This document shows positions 43,299 to 52,063 of a stretch of DNA of 64,000 nucleotides, piece after piece. Source of the stretch: JAFAGX01 sp035623255 (lineage in GTDB: Bacteria > Acidobacteriota > Terriglobia > Terriglobales > Acidobacteriaceae); NCBI GenBank assembly GCA_035623255.1, contig DASPTU010000125.1, positions 141,701 to 205,700 on the forward strand, written 5' to 3'. The number at the start of each line of letters is the position of its first letter. Position 1 is the first letter of the stretch. The notes beneath the pieces are model-generated. The model did not search any database, was not told where the DNA came from, and saw only the letters and a list, made by a program, of their open reading frames with translations. A program made the translations under genes and the position numbers.

Positions 43299-44579
43299 TC
43301 AAGAGCGCAAGCGGACATCAGACTCATCAGGACTGGACAACTCCAAAACAGCGGGTTCGCAAAATGATTGCCCCGATTTTCTAAAAATCAGGTTCAATAA
43401 AGGGTTGGTTGCGGCAGTTGTGATTATGGTCATTGAGACAAAGATGGTAAAGAGCGCAGCCGAGAACACCCCTGCGTCATAGGCAATCTTTAAAACAACC
43501 AACTCAACCAAACCTCGCGTATTCAGAAGCGTGCCAATCGCGAGCGAGTTTCTCCACGATTGCCCAAAACAGCGGGCCGCAACTGCGGCGCCTCCCATCT
43601 TGCCTGCAATTGCCCCTAGAAGAACAATCATCATCCACAGAGCGACAGCTCGATTAGCGAGCAGGTCAATTCTCGTGTGTATGCCCGTCAGCACGAAAAA
43701 TAAAGGAAGAAGAAATGTGGATACGATTGTGTTTAGACTTTTGCGAACTTCCTTCTGCCAATCACGATTTCGAGGTAAACACAAACCGGCTACGAAAGCT
43801 CCAAATAAAGGGTGCACTCCAATAGCCTCAGTGCAGGCAGCCGACGCGAACACGCCGGCCAGAGTACATCCCCAAACTTCAAGAGACATTACGGGATACC
43901 GCATACGTCGCTGCCAGCTCCAGGCGATCGGTCGAACGACCCTGAACATCACTGCCACGTAAGCGATCAGGCCAAATAGGCGCAACGATAGCAACGCTGG
44001 ATTGTTGCTCGATCGCTCTAAAGCAAGCGCGAGTGCCAGTAACGACCATGCAACCACGTCATCCACGGCAGCACAAGAAATCGCTATTGTGCCCAGCGAA
44101 CTTGCAAGCAGACCCCGTTCTTCAAGGATCTTAGCTAGCACTGGGAAGGCGGTAATGCTCATCGAAATCCCAACAAATAGAATGAATGTGCTACTAGGAA
44201 TTTCCCGAGGGGCAAACCTGGCTTGAAGGGGATGGGAAATCACAATCGCGATGCAAAAAGGTAGCAGGATGCTGACACTGCTGATTAGAGTTATAGGTAT
44301 GCGTTGACCGTAGAGCTGATTGAGATCTATCTCAGTTCCAACGATGAAGAGAAAAAGAATAAGCCCGAGCGTGCTCAAAACCTCGAAAGCCGCCAGCGAA
44401 CCATTCGGAAAGAATACTGCGTACAAGTTTGGAAAAAACCGACCGACAACTGACGGCCCCACCACTATCCCGCCTATGATTTGTCCAATGACGCGCGCCT
44501 GTCCCAACTTGGTTGCGATCCAGCCACATGTCAAAGTGACTAGCAGGATGACGACGGTTTGGGCCAAAAAGAGGAGCAT
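43299..44579 (-). CDS. Cation:proton antiporter, CPA2 type
   Basis: A 426-residue membrane protein with about twelve helices. Characteristic segments are VGPSVVGRFFPN, SMSITAFPVLAKILEERGLL and ISCAAVDDVVAWSLLAL, which carries the two aspartates of the ion site. HPLFGAFVAGLCLP, FVLTGI and LNTRGLVELVVLKI follow. It lacks the C-terminal TrkA-N domain of KefB/C. Base use looks less GC-rich than the neighbours. The link to the biosynthetic locus is positional only; antibiotic-associated antiporters do occur. Confidence 0.88.
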   Translation of the reverse strand: MLLFLAQTVVILLVTLTCGWIATKLGQARVIGQIIGGIVVGPSVVGRFFPNLYAVFFPNGSLAAFEVLSTLGLILFLFIVGTEIDLNQLYGQRIPITLISSVSILLPFCIAIVISHPLQARFAPREIPSSTFILFVGISMSITAFPVLAKILEERGLLASSLGTIAISCAAVDDVVAWSLLALALALERSSNNPALLSLRLFGLIAYVAVMFRVVRPIAWSWQRRMRYPVMSLEVWGCTLAGVFASAACTEAIGVHPLFGAFVAGLCLPRNRDWQKEVRKSLNTIVSTFLLPLFFVLTGIHTRIDLLANRAVALWMMIVLLGAIAGKMGGAAVAARCFGQSWRNSLAIGTLLNTRGLVELVVLKIAYDAGVFSAALFTIFVSMTIITTAATNPLLNLIFRKSGQSFCEPAVLELSSPDESDVRLRS

Positions 44580-44839
44580 CGATTGTGGTGATTAGAGTCG
44601 ATTTTGAGATCGTTCGTTGGCGCGATGCATGAAATACCAAATTCTGGAAAAGGATGCAAGTGGCGGTCGGCACCGGGGCTGTGATGCCTAGGCAAACACC
44701 CACACTGGAATGGGTTGACTTAAGGGGGATCTATTCGAGGTCTTGAATGCCCACTCATATTCAGCACAACGGTGCCGCAGTAAATGTATAAAGCAAGGTC
44801 TCTCGGACCTATACACTAAGTAATCGCTGAGCACGCGAC

Positions 44840-45931
44840 ATGTATGACCTGATCGTCATTGGCGGCGGACCGGCAGGCGCCTCCGCGGCCATCACTTCCT
44901 GCCGAACCGGTGCTCACGTCCTGCTGCTCGAGCGTGGCCGTTTCCCTCGCCACAAAGTTTGCGGCGAGTTCGTCTCGGCTGAGGCACTCGGGTTGCTCGG
45001 CTCCTTGCTTGAACTTACTTATTCCAGTCTCCCGTACGCAGTCCCAATTCCACGAGCAAGATTTTTTGTCGATGACCGCGTACTAGAGGCAGCAGTTCAA
45101 CCGGCAGCCGCTAGCATAGCCCGTCTAGACCTCGACAGATCCTTGTGGGACTCCGCCGAGCGATGCGGCACCGAAGCCAGGCAGCAGGTCATCGTGCAGA
45201 ACTTAAGCGGCTCCGGCCCATTTGTCGTCTGCACTTCGATTGGCGATTTCGAAACCCGTGCTGTCGTGAATGCATCAGGCCGCTGGTCGACTTTGAATGG
45301 AGCGCAGTCGCGCAACGGAAACGGAGGTGCGAAGTGGATCGGTCTCAAGGCTCACTACCTGGAGCCTGCCCCGCCCGCGTCCGTCGACCTTTACTTTTTC
45401 GATGGTGGCTATTGCGGCGTCCAGCCCGTAAACCTGAGTTCCGCTCACGATCAAGCTCGCGTCAACGCCTGCGCCATGGTGCGGGCCGATGTCGCTTCGA
45501 CCATGCCGGAAACATTTGAGCTGCATCCGGCACTACGTGAACGGGCGGCCCGATGGACACCCGTCATGAATCCGGTTGGTGTGTCGCCGCTCTTGTTTGG
45601 GAAACCTCGGCCTATCGAGGGGAGCGTCCTATCCGTGGGCGATGCCGCAGGCTTTGTCGACCCCTTCGTCGGGGATGGAATCTCGCTTGCCTTGCGGAGT
45701 GGCGCGCTGGCCGCAGAGTCACTCGCCCCGTTCTTTGCTGGCCAACTTTCGCTGGCCCAGGCAATCAGGCAATATGCTGAAAGCTATCAGCTACATTTCG
45801 CTTCTGTCTTCCGGTCATCATCCAGGATTCGTCGGATGCTGCGTCTGCCCCGTCCCGTCCGCGCCCCAATTCTGTCACTTCTGGCGCACAGCACGGCCGT
45901 TACCGAGTACCTGGTGAGGCAGACAAGATGA
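44840..45931 (+). CDS. FAD-dependent oxidoreductase, geranylgeranyl-reductase-like
   Basis: A 363-residue flavoprotein. GGGPAGASAA (9-18) binds the FAD ADP moiety. KVCGEFVS follows, and GDAAGFVDPFVGDGISLALRSG is near residue 270, the typical geranylgeranyl-reductase or type III polyketide-tailoring layout. The family reduces isoprenoid double bonds or oxidises aromatic rings; the precise step is not determined. It is oriented away from the antiporter gene and convergent with the methyltransferase-like gene (57-base gap). Confidence 0.85.
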   Translation: MYDLIVIGGGPAGASAAITSCRTGAHVLLLERGRFPRHKVCGEFVSAEALGLLGSLLELTYSSLPYAVPIPRARFFVDDRVLEAAVQPAAASIARLDLDRSLWDSAERCGTEARQQVIVQNLSGSGPFVVCTSIGDFETRAVVNASGRWSTLNGAQSRNGNGGAKWIGLKAHYLEPAPPASVDLYFFDGGYCGVQPVNLSSAHDQARVNACAMVRADVASTMPETFELHPALRERAARWTPVMNPVGVSPLLFGKPRPIEGSVLSVGDAAGFVDPFVGDGISLALRSGALAAESLAPFFAGQLSLAQAIRQYAESYQLHFASVFRSSSRIRRMLRLPRPVRAPILSLLAHSTAVTEYLVRQTR

Positions 45932-45988
45932 TGCCTGATGCGCGGGAATCCCAGATTCAGCTTCTTCTGCCGACGTCCTGAACACTAC

Positions 45989-46711
45989 TCAACGCACCAC
46001 GAGCACTTCTCGGACGTTATCGCGAGTGAGGAAAAACTTAATGGAAGAAAAATCACGAAACAAATTCTCGATGTGCCGGTTATTGAACACTCGCTGCAGC
46101 CGGAAACTTCTTTGTATCGCGGTATGCACGGCGCCGGTAGGCCCTTTGCGAACGTCCCGCCGGGCTCCGATCGGCTGCATTTCGAGCGTGTCCGGCCCGA
46201 CGATATGGTAGCGATAACAAGGCGCGTCAGGCCCTGCTTCCCGAGTATGAAAGAACGCCAGCAACATCGCTCCCGGCTTGGTCATGGTCCACAAACGCGC
46301 CACCACGGGCTTGACCAGGCTTTCATCGAGATAATCGGCCAGGTTCCAGCAGAATACGAGATCGAATTGCCCAGCCCCCTGGAGCAGGTTCTCCGCCAGA
46401 AATTTTTTTTCGTCCAGCACCCGTTCTCCCTGCTCGTTCCTGGTGACCAGGGCCGGGTCGGTCGAGGCCTCGAGAAGATCTTCGCTATATATTTTGTGTC
46501 CGCGCTCAGTGAGATAGCGAATGTTGGCGGCGGAGGTGGAACCGATATCCAGAATGCAAAGCGGCTCCTCTGATTTCAACACGCGTGCCAGTTCCGTCAG
46601 TCCGCTCGAGCGACGCGTGAGCCGCTGTTTGGCTTGGTCAGGCTTTTCTCCAGAAGCAGCTTCAGTTGAGCCACGAAATAGTTTCATGACGCTCTGGGTT
46701 ACTGACGGCAT
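45989..46711 (-). CDS. Methyltransferase-like protein with degenerate motif I
   Basis: A 240-residue soluble protein. Motif I is ILDIGSTSAANIRYL, lacking the usual GxGxG, followed by IYSEDLLEA at the end of strand 2 and FDLVFCWNLADYLDE in the motif-IV position. It may be a catalytically altered or non-methylating relative. A second ATG at 46687 is possible. The bactofilin gene is 84 bases upstream on the same strand. No metabolic link seen. Confidence 0.6.
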   Translation of the reverse strand: MPSVTQSVMKLFRGSTEAASGEKPDQAKQRLTRRSSGLTELARVLKSEEPLCILDIGSTSAANIRYLTERGHKIYSEDLLEASTDPALVTRNEQGERVLDEKKFLAENLLQGAGQFDLVFCWNLADYLDESLVKPVVARLWTMTKPGAMLLAFFHTREAGPDAPCYRYHIVGPDTLEMQPIGARRDVRKGPTGAVHTAIQRSFRLQRVFNNRHIENLFRDFSSIKFFLTRDNVREVLVVR

Positions 46712-46795
46712 CGAAAGAACTGCCTAAAAAACCGATAGACAAAAATCGGCGTAATAAATCATAGCGCGGTGCTGGAATAGAGGCCGGGAAAACAT

Positions 46796-47287
46796 CTACG
46801 ACTTGGTTACTGTCGTGCTCGATGATGCGGAAGATGCCGCAGCACCGCTTGCCATCTTCGAAGGCGCGGCCGCTGCAGCAGACCCCACTGCGCTCTTGGT
46901 CTCAGGCTTTTGGTCGGCTTTGCTTACCGCGGCGGAAGTCGGTTTTGCCACATCCCGCTGGATATCCACTTTTCCCTTGAAATAAGCTCCATCCTCGATG
47001 GCGATACGTTGCGTAAAGATATCCCCCGTCGCAACGGCTGAGCTTCTCAGCTCCGCACGTTCGTCAGCATGAATGTTGCCTTCCAGCTTTCCTTGTACAA
47101 CTACCCCTTTGGCGTTCACGTTTGCATGAACCTTCCCGTTGGGTCCGATTACCAGGTTATTGCCTTCCAACTCGATCTTACCTTCGACTATGCCATCTAC
47201 GTACAGGTCCTCGCTCCCCGACAACTCTCCCTTAATTATTACCGACTTGCCAATATGTGCGAACTCCGGGGTTTTTGCCACGTCCAT
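46796..47287 (-). CDS. Bactofilin (polymer-forming cytoskeletal protein)
   Basis: About 163 residues. A beta-helical bactofilin domain occupies the first 110: IGKSVIIKGELSGSEDLYVDGIVEGKIEL, LVIGPNGKVHANVNAKGVVVQGKLEGNI, ELRSSAVATGDIFTQRIAIEDGAYFKGKV. A tail rich in Ala, Ser and Lys follows. Bactofilins polymerise on the membrane and position envelope proteins. The start ATG 47287 has GGAGGAG about 8-10 bases upstream; the longer frame to 47443 lacks support. Confidence 0.85.
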   Translation of the reverse strand: MDVAKTPEFAHIGKSVIIKGELSGSEDLYVDGIVEGKIELEGNNLVIGPNGKVHANVNAKGVVVQGKLEGNIHADERAELRSSAVATGDIFTQRIAIEDGAYFKGKVDIQRDVAKPTSAAVSKADQKPETKSAVGSAAAAAPSKMASGAAASSASSSTTVTKS

Positions 47288-47498
47288 AGCCGAATCTCCT
47301 CCCGCCCTTGCCAAAATATTAAGTGAGACACTGGATTCTAACCCATTTAACCAGTTCCCGCTGTAACCAGACTGAAACATAGACATCGAGGTTAAAATTC
47401 TAGGCAGGGATGTTCTTTCAGATCCGGCATTCGCGCGGGGCAACAGCCTGCTCTATTCGTCGCCTCTAAATTGGATTGCTTACGGGGATCTTATCGTC

Positions 47499-48392
47499 GT
47501 GAAGTCTAGGACTGCTTTCGCCCTATCGGTGTTCCTGCTCACCAGCGTACTTTTGACTTTTGCCGAGGAAACGCCCATGCCGGTCATCGAGCTGGTGCGG
47601 CAAACGGTCGAAAACGAGATCACGTCGAACAACGGAAACGCAAAATTCATGTTTCTCGATCGCAAGAAAACTCCTCGTGGTTCTCAGGTCAAACTAATCC
47701 TGGAGACGACGCAGGGTACTGCTGGTTTGCTCGTTGCGGTGAACGACAAGCCACTCACCCCCGAGGAGCGGCAGGCCGAAGAGGCACGACTGGAAGAGTT
47801 AGCCGCGAATCCAATCGAACTCAGAAAAAAACAGAAGGCGGAACATGATGACAGTGAGCGAACCAATCGCATCATGAAAGCCTTGCCCGACGCTTTTATT
47901 TACCAGCCTGACGGCACTGAGACCGGCACCCAGGGAGTCGGTAACCCGGGAGACGAGTTGGTCCGCCTGAGGTTTCGACCCAATCCCAACTACAGCCCAC
48001 CGACCCATACCGAACAGGTGCTCACCGGCATGAGTGGTTACATCCTGATAGATGCCAACAGGAAGCGCATTGCCAAGATTGACGGCAGGTTGTTTAAGGA
48101 GGTGGCATTTGGTTGGGGAATTCTCGGACACCTGGACCGGGGTGGCCGGTTTGTCGTTCAACAAGGCGCTGTTGAGAGCAATGATTGGGAAATTACGCGC
48201 ATGGACTTGGCCTTTACTGGCAAGATTCTCGTTTTTAGGAAGATTCTGATTAAGTCTGACGAATGTTTCAGCGATTTCCATCCCGCCCCGTCCAACCTGA
48301 CATTCGCCCAAGGCGTTGAATTGCTCAAGAAACACGAAGCCGAGTTGGCTGAAAATCACCAGGCCGGCCCCGCAAACCACGATCAAAGATAG
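47499..48392 (+). CDS. Secreted protein of unknown function
   Basis: A 297-residue exported protein starting at GTG 47499, with signal peptide ending FAEE. An acidic/charged helix region (residues 85-125) precedes a beta-rich part with QVLTGMSGYILIDANRKRIAKIDGRLFKEVAFGWGILGHLDRGGRF-like strands (described only by pattern). No named family recognised. It stands alone between two opposite or distant genes. Confidence 0.65.
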   Translation: MKSRTAFALSVFLLTSVLLTFAEETPMPVIELVRQTVENEITSNNGNAKFMFLDRKKTPRGSQVKLILETTQGTAGLLVAVNDKPLTPEERQAEEARLEELAANPIELRKKQKAEHDDSERTNRIMKALPDAFIYQPDGTETGTQGVGNPGDELVRLRFRPNPNYSPPTHTEQVLTGMSGYILIDANRKRIAKIDGRLFKEVAFGWGILGHLDRGGRFVVQQGAVESNDWEITRMDLAFTGKILVFRKILIKSDECFSDFHPAPSNLTFAQGVELLKKHEAELAENHQAGPANHDQR

Positions 48393-48453
48393 ATTGAGTA
48401 AGGTCAATCGTGCTAAAGGATGAATTAGCTCTGCTCTGTGTCACGCGGGTTTG

Positions 48454-48478
48454 AGCGGGCCACATATTTTGGCCCGCT
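48454..48478. terminator. Strong hairpin after the secreted protein gene
   Basis: A perfect 9-bp stem (AGCGGGCCA/TGGCCCGCT) with a 7-base loop lies 62 bases after the preceding stop. There is no T run, so it may be a processing site or bidirectional terminator. Confidence 0.4.
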
Positions 48479-48573
48479 TCTGCAGTTCGAACCTGATGTA
48501 CTCCTCTCCAGCTTTCATCATCGCTCGCCTGCGCCGAAACCTCGCGCGTGCTAACCTGCAACGTACAACAGGA

Positions 48574-49518
48574 ATGAGCGTCGCAGGCAAGATTCGCATT
48601 GGCACTGCCGGTTGGTCCTACAAGGATTGGGAAGGAATCTTTTATCCCTCCGGGATGCAGCGCAGAAAGCAGCATCCTCTCGAAATCCTTGCGAGCTGCT
48701 TCGATGTGGTTGAAATCAACACATCATTCTATGGCCACATCAAGCCCGAGCTAGTCAAAATCTGGACCCGCAAAGCGGCTAGCGTGAATCCCAATTTTCT
48801 GTTTACTGCCAAGCTGCATCGCTCCTTCACGCATTCGCCGCTCGCGGTCATGGAGCCAACCTCCGCCGCAACTATCAAGCCCAACGAAGAAGACCAGAAA
48901 CTCGCGCGAGAAGGCCTCGAAGCCTTGGCTGCCACGGGCAAGCTCGGCGCCTTGCTTATTCAGTTTCCGGTGTCTTTCAAAAACACCTTGCTCAATCGCG
49001 AATACCTCGAAACTCTATTACGCCAGTTCATTGAGTACCCACGCGTTGTCGAGGTTCGCCATTCGAGTTGGGGCAATCGCGAAACCATTCGTGACTTTGA
49101 ACAAAGAAACGTTTCCTTCTGCAACATCGATCAGCCACTGATCGGTCGCGCTCTCGATGCCACAGAGCATGTAACCGCTCCCGTCGCCTACGTGCGCCTG
49201 CACGGCCGCAATTACGATCAGTGGTTCGAAGCCGAGAAGCCCCACGATCGCTACAACTATCTCTATTCAGAAGACGAACTTCGAGGATGGAAAGACAAAA
49301 TCGAGCGCATGGCTCACCAGGCTGAGGTCACCTACGTCATCGCCAACAATCACTTCGAAGCCAAAGCTGGAGTCAACGCGCTGCAAATGAAATACATGCT
49401 CGCCGGACATCGGCAAAAAGCTCCCGGGCCTCTGCTCCGCCACTACCCCGAACTGAGTGCGATTGCCGATCCGCTTCCCGAGGATAGCTCCGACGCAACC
49501 CTGCCCTTAATGGCGTAA
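48574..49518 (+). CDS. DUF72 family protein
   Basis: A 314-residue protein with the TIM-barrel-like DUF72 pattern. It opens IRIGTAGWSYKDWEGIFYP, then FDVVEINTSFYG, FLFTAKLHRSFTH, EVRHSSWG and a late YVIANNHFEAKAGVNAL. The family (YecE-like) is widely conserved and of unknown biochemical role. The start ATG 48574 is supported by AGG just upstream; earlier codons in frame look non-coding. Confidence 0.9.
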   Translation: MSVAGKIRIGTAGWSYKDWEGIFYPSGMQRRKQHPLEILASCFDVVEINTSFYGHIKPELVKIWTRKAASVNPNFLFTAKLHRSFTHSPLAVMEPTSAATIKPNEEDQKLAREGLEALAATGKLGALLIQFPVSFKNTLLNREYLETLLRQFIEYPRVVEVRHSSWGNRETIRDFEQRNVSFCNIDQPLIGRALDATEHVTAPVAYVRLHGRNYDQWFEAEKPHDRYNYLYSEDELRGWKDKIERMAHQAEVTYVIANNHFEAKAGVNALQMKYMLAGHRQKAPGPLLRHYPELSAIADPLPEDSSDATLPLMA

Positions 49519-49609
49519 AAACTCGTACGGACCAAGAACGTCGCCAAACTACGGCAGCGTGGCCTTGTTTGACAATCCCCCGGACCGCTCAGCCTATAAT
49601 CGCCGGATT

Positions 49610-52030
49610 ATGGAAGCTCTGCTGCGTGATGTGCGCTTCGCCTTTCGCATGTTCGCCAAGAATCCCGGCCTCATTTTTGCCGCAATTTTCACTCTTGCAT
49701 TGGCGATTGGCGCCAACACCGCGATGTTCACCGTTACGAGCGCGTTACTGCTGCGGCCATTTCCTTATTCCGACCCACAACAACTCGTGACCATCCAGGT
49801 AAAGGACCGGGACGAAGACCGCCCCGGCACGCTGCTGCGATATGAGCTCTTGCGCAATCAGGCCAAATCGTTTCAGATCGCGGCCTGGGCTAACGACAAT
49901 TTCAACCTCACCGGCCGTGGCGAGCCGATACAAGTACCCGTAGCTCGGGTCTCTTCCAATTTCTTCTCGCTGCTGGGAGTGAAGCCTGACCTCGGCCGCA
50001 CGTTTACTCAAGATGAGGGACACCCCGAGAGCAAGCCCGTGGTTATGCTCAGCAATGCGATTTGGCATAGTCGCTTTGGCGGCGACCCTAACATTCTCGG
50101 CCAGACGGTCACGCTCGATACCACGCCGCATACGATTGTCGGCGTGCTGCCCGCGAACGTTGAGTTTCCCTTTGTGGGCCAGGCGGAGATCTGGACACCA
50201 CGCTACTTTGAACTCACCCTCATGAGTAATCAGCGGTTGCGCATGGGTGTCGGCTATTTAGGATATGTGGCGCGGCTCCGGGATCAAGTGCCTGTTTCCC
50301 GTGCACAAGCCGAACTCGCCATTCTCAATCAACAGTATCGCGACCAGAACCCGAGCGCGCCCGATGCAGATCCCAGCACACTGATGCTAGCCGCCCCGCT
50401 GCGGGATCTCGTCGTCGGCGACGTGCGTGGAAAACTGTTGCTCCTGTCGGGCGCAGTCGTGGTGGTGCTGCTCATCGCCTGTGCTAACGTGGCCAGCCTT
50501 TTACTCTCCCGCGCTCTCGCCCGCAAAAGAGAAATCGCGGTACGTACCGCTTTGGGAGCAACCCGCGGCGCTTTGGTTCGCCAGTTGCTCACCGAAAGCA
50601 TGTTGCTGGCAATCACGGCCGGAATTCTCGGCGTCGCGCTGAGCTGGGCAGCCACTCGCGCTCTTCTGGCTTGGGGTGCAAGTCAACTTCCGGCGGAAAT
50701 GCCGATCGGCGTCGACTTCCGCGTCTTGCTGTTTGCACTGGTTGTTTCTCTGCTCACCGGAGTCATCTTCGGCGCTATGCCGGCGCTGCAATTCTCCAAG
50801 GTTGACGTCGAGTCCGCTCTGCGTGCAGAAGGTCGCGCGGCTTCCGCCGGCCACAGGAGAACGCGGATGAAGGGCCTTCTCGTCATAGGCCAGGTCGCAC
50901 TGTCATTGCTTCTCCTTATCGCAGCCGGCTTATTGCTGCGCAGCTTCGGACGGCTGGTTCGCACAGATCCCGGCTTCGAACCCCACAACGCTCTTACCCT
51001 GAACGTTTCTTTGCCCACCGTGAAGTACGCCAAAGCGGAGCAACAAATCGCCTTCTTTGATGAAGTGCTACGCCGCGTTTCATCCCTGCCCGGCGTGCGA
51101 AACGCAGCCACGTCTGCGGCATTGCCGCTGAGTTGGGTGCGATACACTCCCGTCTTGGCCGACGGTCAACCCGATGTCCCTCTTGCCCAACGGCCATTCA
51201 TCGACATCGAGGCGATTAGCCCGCAATGGTTTCAAACCCTGCGCGTTCCGATTCGCGCTGGCCGCAGCTTTACTGATGCCGACAATGCGCAAGCGCCCAA
51301 AGTGATCGTCGTCAACGAAAGCTTCGCGCACCGCTTCTGGCCCAATCAGAACCCAATCGGCAAGCACGTCGTGGTCGGCCGCTGGCCCGATCCCGCCGCG
51401 GTAGTCGGCGTCGCTGCCGACATCAAAAACCGCGGTCTTGCCCAGGAGACCCAGGCACAGATCTATCTCCCGTTCCCGCAGTTGCCCTGGGGCAGAATGA
51501 ATCTCCTGGTGCGCACCGCCGTTCCGCCGCTCAGCTTGACGTCGGCCATCCGTGGCCAGATTGCGGCCGTCGATCCCGATCAGCCGGTCACCAGCATTGA
51601 AACCGTCGACAATCTGGTCGACGCCTCCCGGGCTCAGGCCCGCTTCATCACCTTCTTGCTCGGCGCCTTCTCGGTAACAGCCCTGATTCTCGCCGTAATC
51701 GGAATCTACGGTGTGCTGTCATATTCGGTGACTCAGCGGCAGCATGAGTTGGGGATTCGCCTCGCGCTCGGAGCGCAGCGCTCCGACGTTTTATTGCTCG
51801 TGCTGAAACAGGGACTGCGGCTCGCCGTTGTGGGAATCGCAATAGGTCTGGTCGCCGCTCTGCTGCTCACAAATCTGATGTCGAGCATGTTGTATCACGT
51901 CGGCGCTCGTGACCTCGCAACTTTCGCTCTAACGCCGCTGATTTTTCTTGCGATTGCTCTGCTTGCCAGTTACCTGCCCGCGCGCCGCACCGCAAAACTG
52001 GATCCCATGGATACCCTTCGTGTGAGCTGA
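49610..52030 (+). CDS. ADOP-type ABC permease (FtsX-like, duplicated)
   Basis: An 806-residue inner-membrane permease. The start MEALLRDVRFAFRMFAKNPGL is characteristic of the acidobacterial ADOP family. Two MacB/FtsX-like units are seen, each with a periplasmic domain and three helices. FtsX-type segments LLSRALARKREIAVRTALGATRGALVRQLL and SVTQRQHELGIRLALGAQRSDVLLLVLKQGL mark the repeated core. No ATPase is fused. These proteins multiply in Acidobacteria with unknown cargo. The serine/threonine kinase gene follows 33 bases later on the same strand. Confidence 0.92.
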   Translation: MEALLRDVRFAFRMFAKNPGLIFAAIFTLALAIGANTAMFTVTSALLLRPFPYSDPQQLVTIQVKDRDEDRPGTLLRYELLRNQAKSFQIAAWANDNFNLTGRGEPIQVPVARVSSNFFSLLGVKPDLGRTFTQDEGHPESKPVVMLSNAIWHSRFGGDPNILGQTVTLDTTPHTIVGVLPANVEFPFVGQAEIWTPRYFELTLMSNQRLRMGVGYLGYVARLRDQVPVSRAQAELAILNQQYRDQNPSAPDADPSTLMLAAPLRDLVVGDVRGKLLLLSGAVVVVLLIACANVASLLLSRALARKREIAVRTALGATRGALVRQLLTESMLLAITAGILGVALSWAATRALLAWGASQLPAEMPIGVDFRVLLFALVVSLLTGVIFGAMPALQFSKVDVESALRAEGRAASAGHRRTRMKGLLVIGQVALSLLLLIAAGLLLRSFGRLVRTDPGFEPHNALTLNVSLPTVKYAKAEQQIAFFDEVLRRVSSLPGVRNAATSAALPLSWVRYTPVLADGQPDVPLAQRPFIDIEAISPQWFQTLRVPIRAGRSFTDADNAQAPKVIVVNESFAHRFWPNQNPIGKHVVVGRWPDPAAVVGVAADIKNRGLAQETQAQIYLPFPQLPWGRMNLLVRTAVPPLSLTSAIRGQIAAVDPDQPVTSIETVDNLVDASRAQARFITFLLGAFSVTALILAVIGIYGVLSYSVTQRQHELGIRLALGAQRSDVLLLVLKQGLRLAVVGIAIGLVAALLLTNLMSSMLYHVGARDLATFALTPLIFLAIALLASYLPARRTAKLDPMDTLRVS

Positions 52031-52063
52031 GGCTGTGGGCGCAGGTATAATAGCGCGGCACGC

